A stretch of 7,858 nt of DNA, from contig JAMQPJ010000428.1 of the NCBI GenBank assembly GCA_023717585.1, forward strand, positions 1 to 7,858, read 5' to 3'. Under the pieces are notes generated by a model that was not told the DNA's origin, did not search any database, and saw only the letters and a program-made list of their open reading frames with translations. Within the stretch, counting starts at the first letter, position 1; every line of letters starts with the position of its first letter. The stretch is from Thermoanaerobaculia bacterium. GTDB lineage: Bacteria > Acidobacteriota > Thermoanaerobaculia > UBA5066. This document shows, piece after piece, positions 7,302 to 7,858 of the stretch. Made by a program: the position numbers and the translations under genes.

Positions 7302-7858
7302 ATGAGACAAGCGGTTCGCATAGAAATCTCGCCGACCCAGGCAGCCGCGTTCGAAGAGAACGAGGATTTCTTAGAAGGTTTAGGGGGGCTGGAGTTTTCG
7401 TCTGTGGCCGCGCCTGACGGCGGCGTCCTGGTCTGGGTCGATTCTGCAGACGTGTCGGCTGCGCTGGCTTCGCTCGCAGCGATCGGCGCTTCCGGCCTTC
7501 TCACCTTCAAAGAAGAATTCACCGACTGGGTGAGCGCATCGGCAGCATTGAGGCGATCCGTCCTCGTCGAGCGCTATCTCCTCGACCCGCACGACGGGGA
7601 CCTCGCGACGGTCCCGCCTCCCGGCGTCCGCCGGCTCTTCCTTCCCGCCGTCCGCGCGTTCGGCACCGGCTCGCACGAGTCCACGCGCCTTGCGGTGGGG
7701 CTGCTGCTCGCCGAGGACCTCGCAGGAGCACGCGTTCTGGACGTGGGCTGCGGGACCGGGACGCTCGCGTTCGTCGCGACGCTGGAGGGCGCGGCGCGCG
7801 TCGTCGCCTTCGACCTCGACCGGGACGCCGCGTTCGCGGCGCGCGAGCTGGCGCGCGC
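7302..7858 (+). CDS. prmA: PrmA-like ribosomal protein L11 methyltransferase (3' part missing)
   Basis: PrmA uses S-adenosylmethionine to methylate ribosomal protein L11. 185 codons run from ATG at 7302 to the window edge without a stop. Residues 1-80 would be the substrate-recognition domain. AFGTGSHESTRL (119-130) corresponds to the PrmA motif usually read LDPGxAFGTGxHxTT, and VLDVGCGTGTLAF (145-157) is the Rossmann-fold SAM-binding glycine motif, followed by VVAFDLDRDA with the acidic residue at the end of strand 2. The match to PrmA is real but divergent: DPG before AFGTG is replaced by PAV, and conserved tryptophans around DW (75-76) are partly lost. It is the first ATG in this frame after dnaJ; no Shine-Dalgarno lies close to it, and a hairpin sits just upstream. 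The position after dnaJ supports prmA. The alternative is another class I methyltransferase derived from that family. Confidence 0.82.
   Translation, partial: MRQAVRIEISPTQAAAFEENEDFLEGLGGLEFSSVAAPDGGVLVWVDSADVSAALASLAAIGASGLLTFKEEFTDWVSASAALRRSVLVERYLLDPHDGDLATVPPPGVRRLFLPAVRAFGTGSHESTRLAVGLLLAEDLAGARVLDVGCGTGTLAFVATLEGAARVVAFDLDRDAAFAARELAR

Noticed and set aside
7271..7417. A small plus-strand frame starting within the dnaJ-prmA hairpin (ATG at 7271, 48 residues)
   Set aside because: It overlaps the prmA start in another frame, its ribosome-binding spacing is poor, and the Arg-rich product resembles nothing known.

Overview
The window is GC-rich, gene-dense bacterial chromosome DNA with codon use biased to G/C at third positions. 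It carries a divergent pair of transcription units: a leftward one (mglA, then a lytic transglycosylase gene) and a rightward heat-shock operon, hrcA-grpE-dnaK-dnaJ-prmA. A lipoprotein murein hydrolase points to a diderm (Gram-negative-type) cell. An MglA-type polarity GTPase, HrcA and an hrcA-grpE-dnaK-dnaJ-prmA order are together compatible with Acidobacteriota or a related deep-branching high-GC phylum, or with a myxobacterium-like lineage. This placement is an inference, not something the sequence proves.

Layout. Positions 1-885 (minus) hold the N-terminal 295 residues of an MltD-like lytic transglycosylase lipoprotein that runs off the left edge. Positions 942-2318 (minus) encode an MglA GTPase with an unusual C-terminal extension of about 260 residues. 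Positions 2319-2445 are the divergent intergenic region, with a candidate extended -10 promoter for the heat-shock operon and a hairpin over the mglA ribosome-binding region. Then come, on the plus strand, hrcA (2446-3504), grpE (3501-4229, 4-nt overlap with hrcA), dnaK (4245-6095, TTG start), dnaJ (6118-7242, GTG start), a strong hairpin (7256-7288) and the first 185 codons of a prmA-like methyltransferase (7302 to the right edge). No stretch longer than about 130 bases lacks a gene. I see no tRNA, rRNA, CRISPR, insertion sequence or prophage.

How the genes work together. DnaK (Hsp70) folds clients with DnaJ delivering substrate and stimulating ATP hydrolysis and GrpE exchanging nucleotide; HrcA is the family's usual heat-shock repressor. 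PrmA-family enzymes methylate ribosomal protein L11, and the gene often follows dnaJ in this type of operon. On the other strand, MglA is a Ras-like switch for cell polarity or motility, and the neighbouring gene product cuts peptidoglycan.

Most of the window is a conserved housekeeping locus, and I did not find a convincing new multi-gene system. The items most worth a second look are the long extension on MglA with its separate beta-rich C-terminal module, the absence of a visible CIRCE operator beside hrcA, the missing acidic tail of DnaK, the divergent PrmA motif, and the two hairpins in the mglA leader and the dnaJ-prmA gap.
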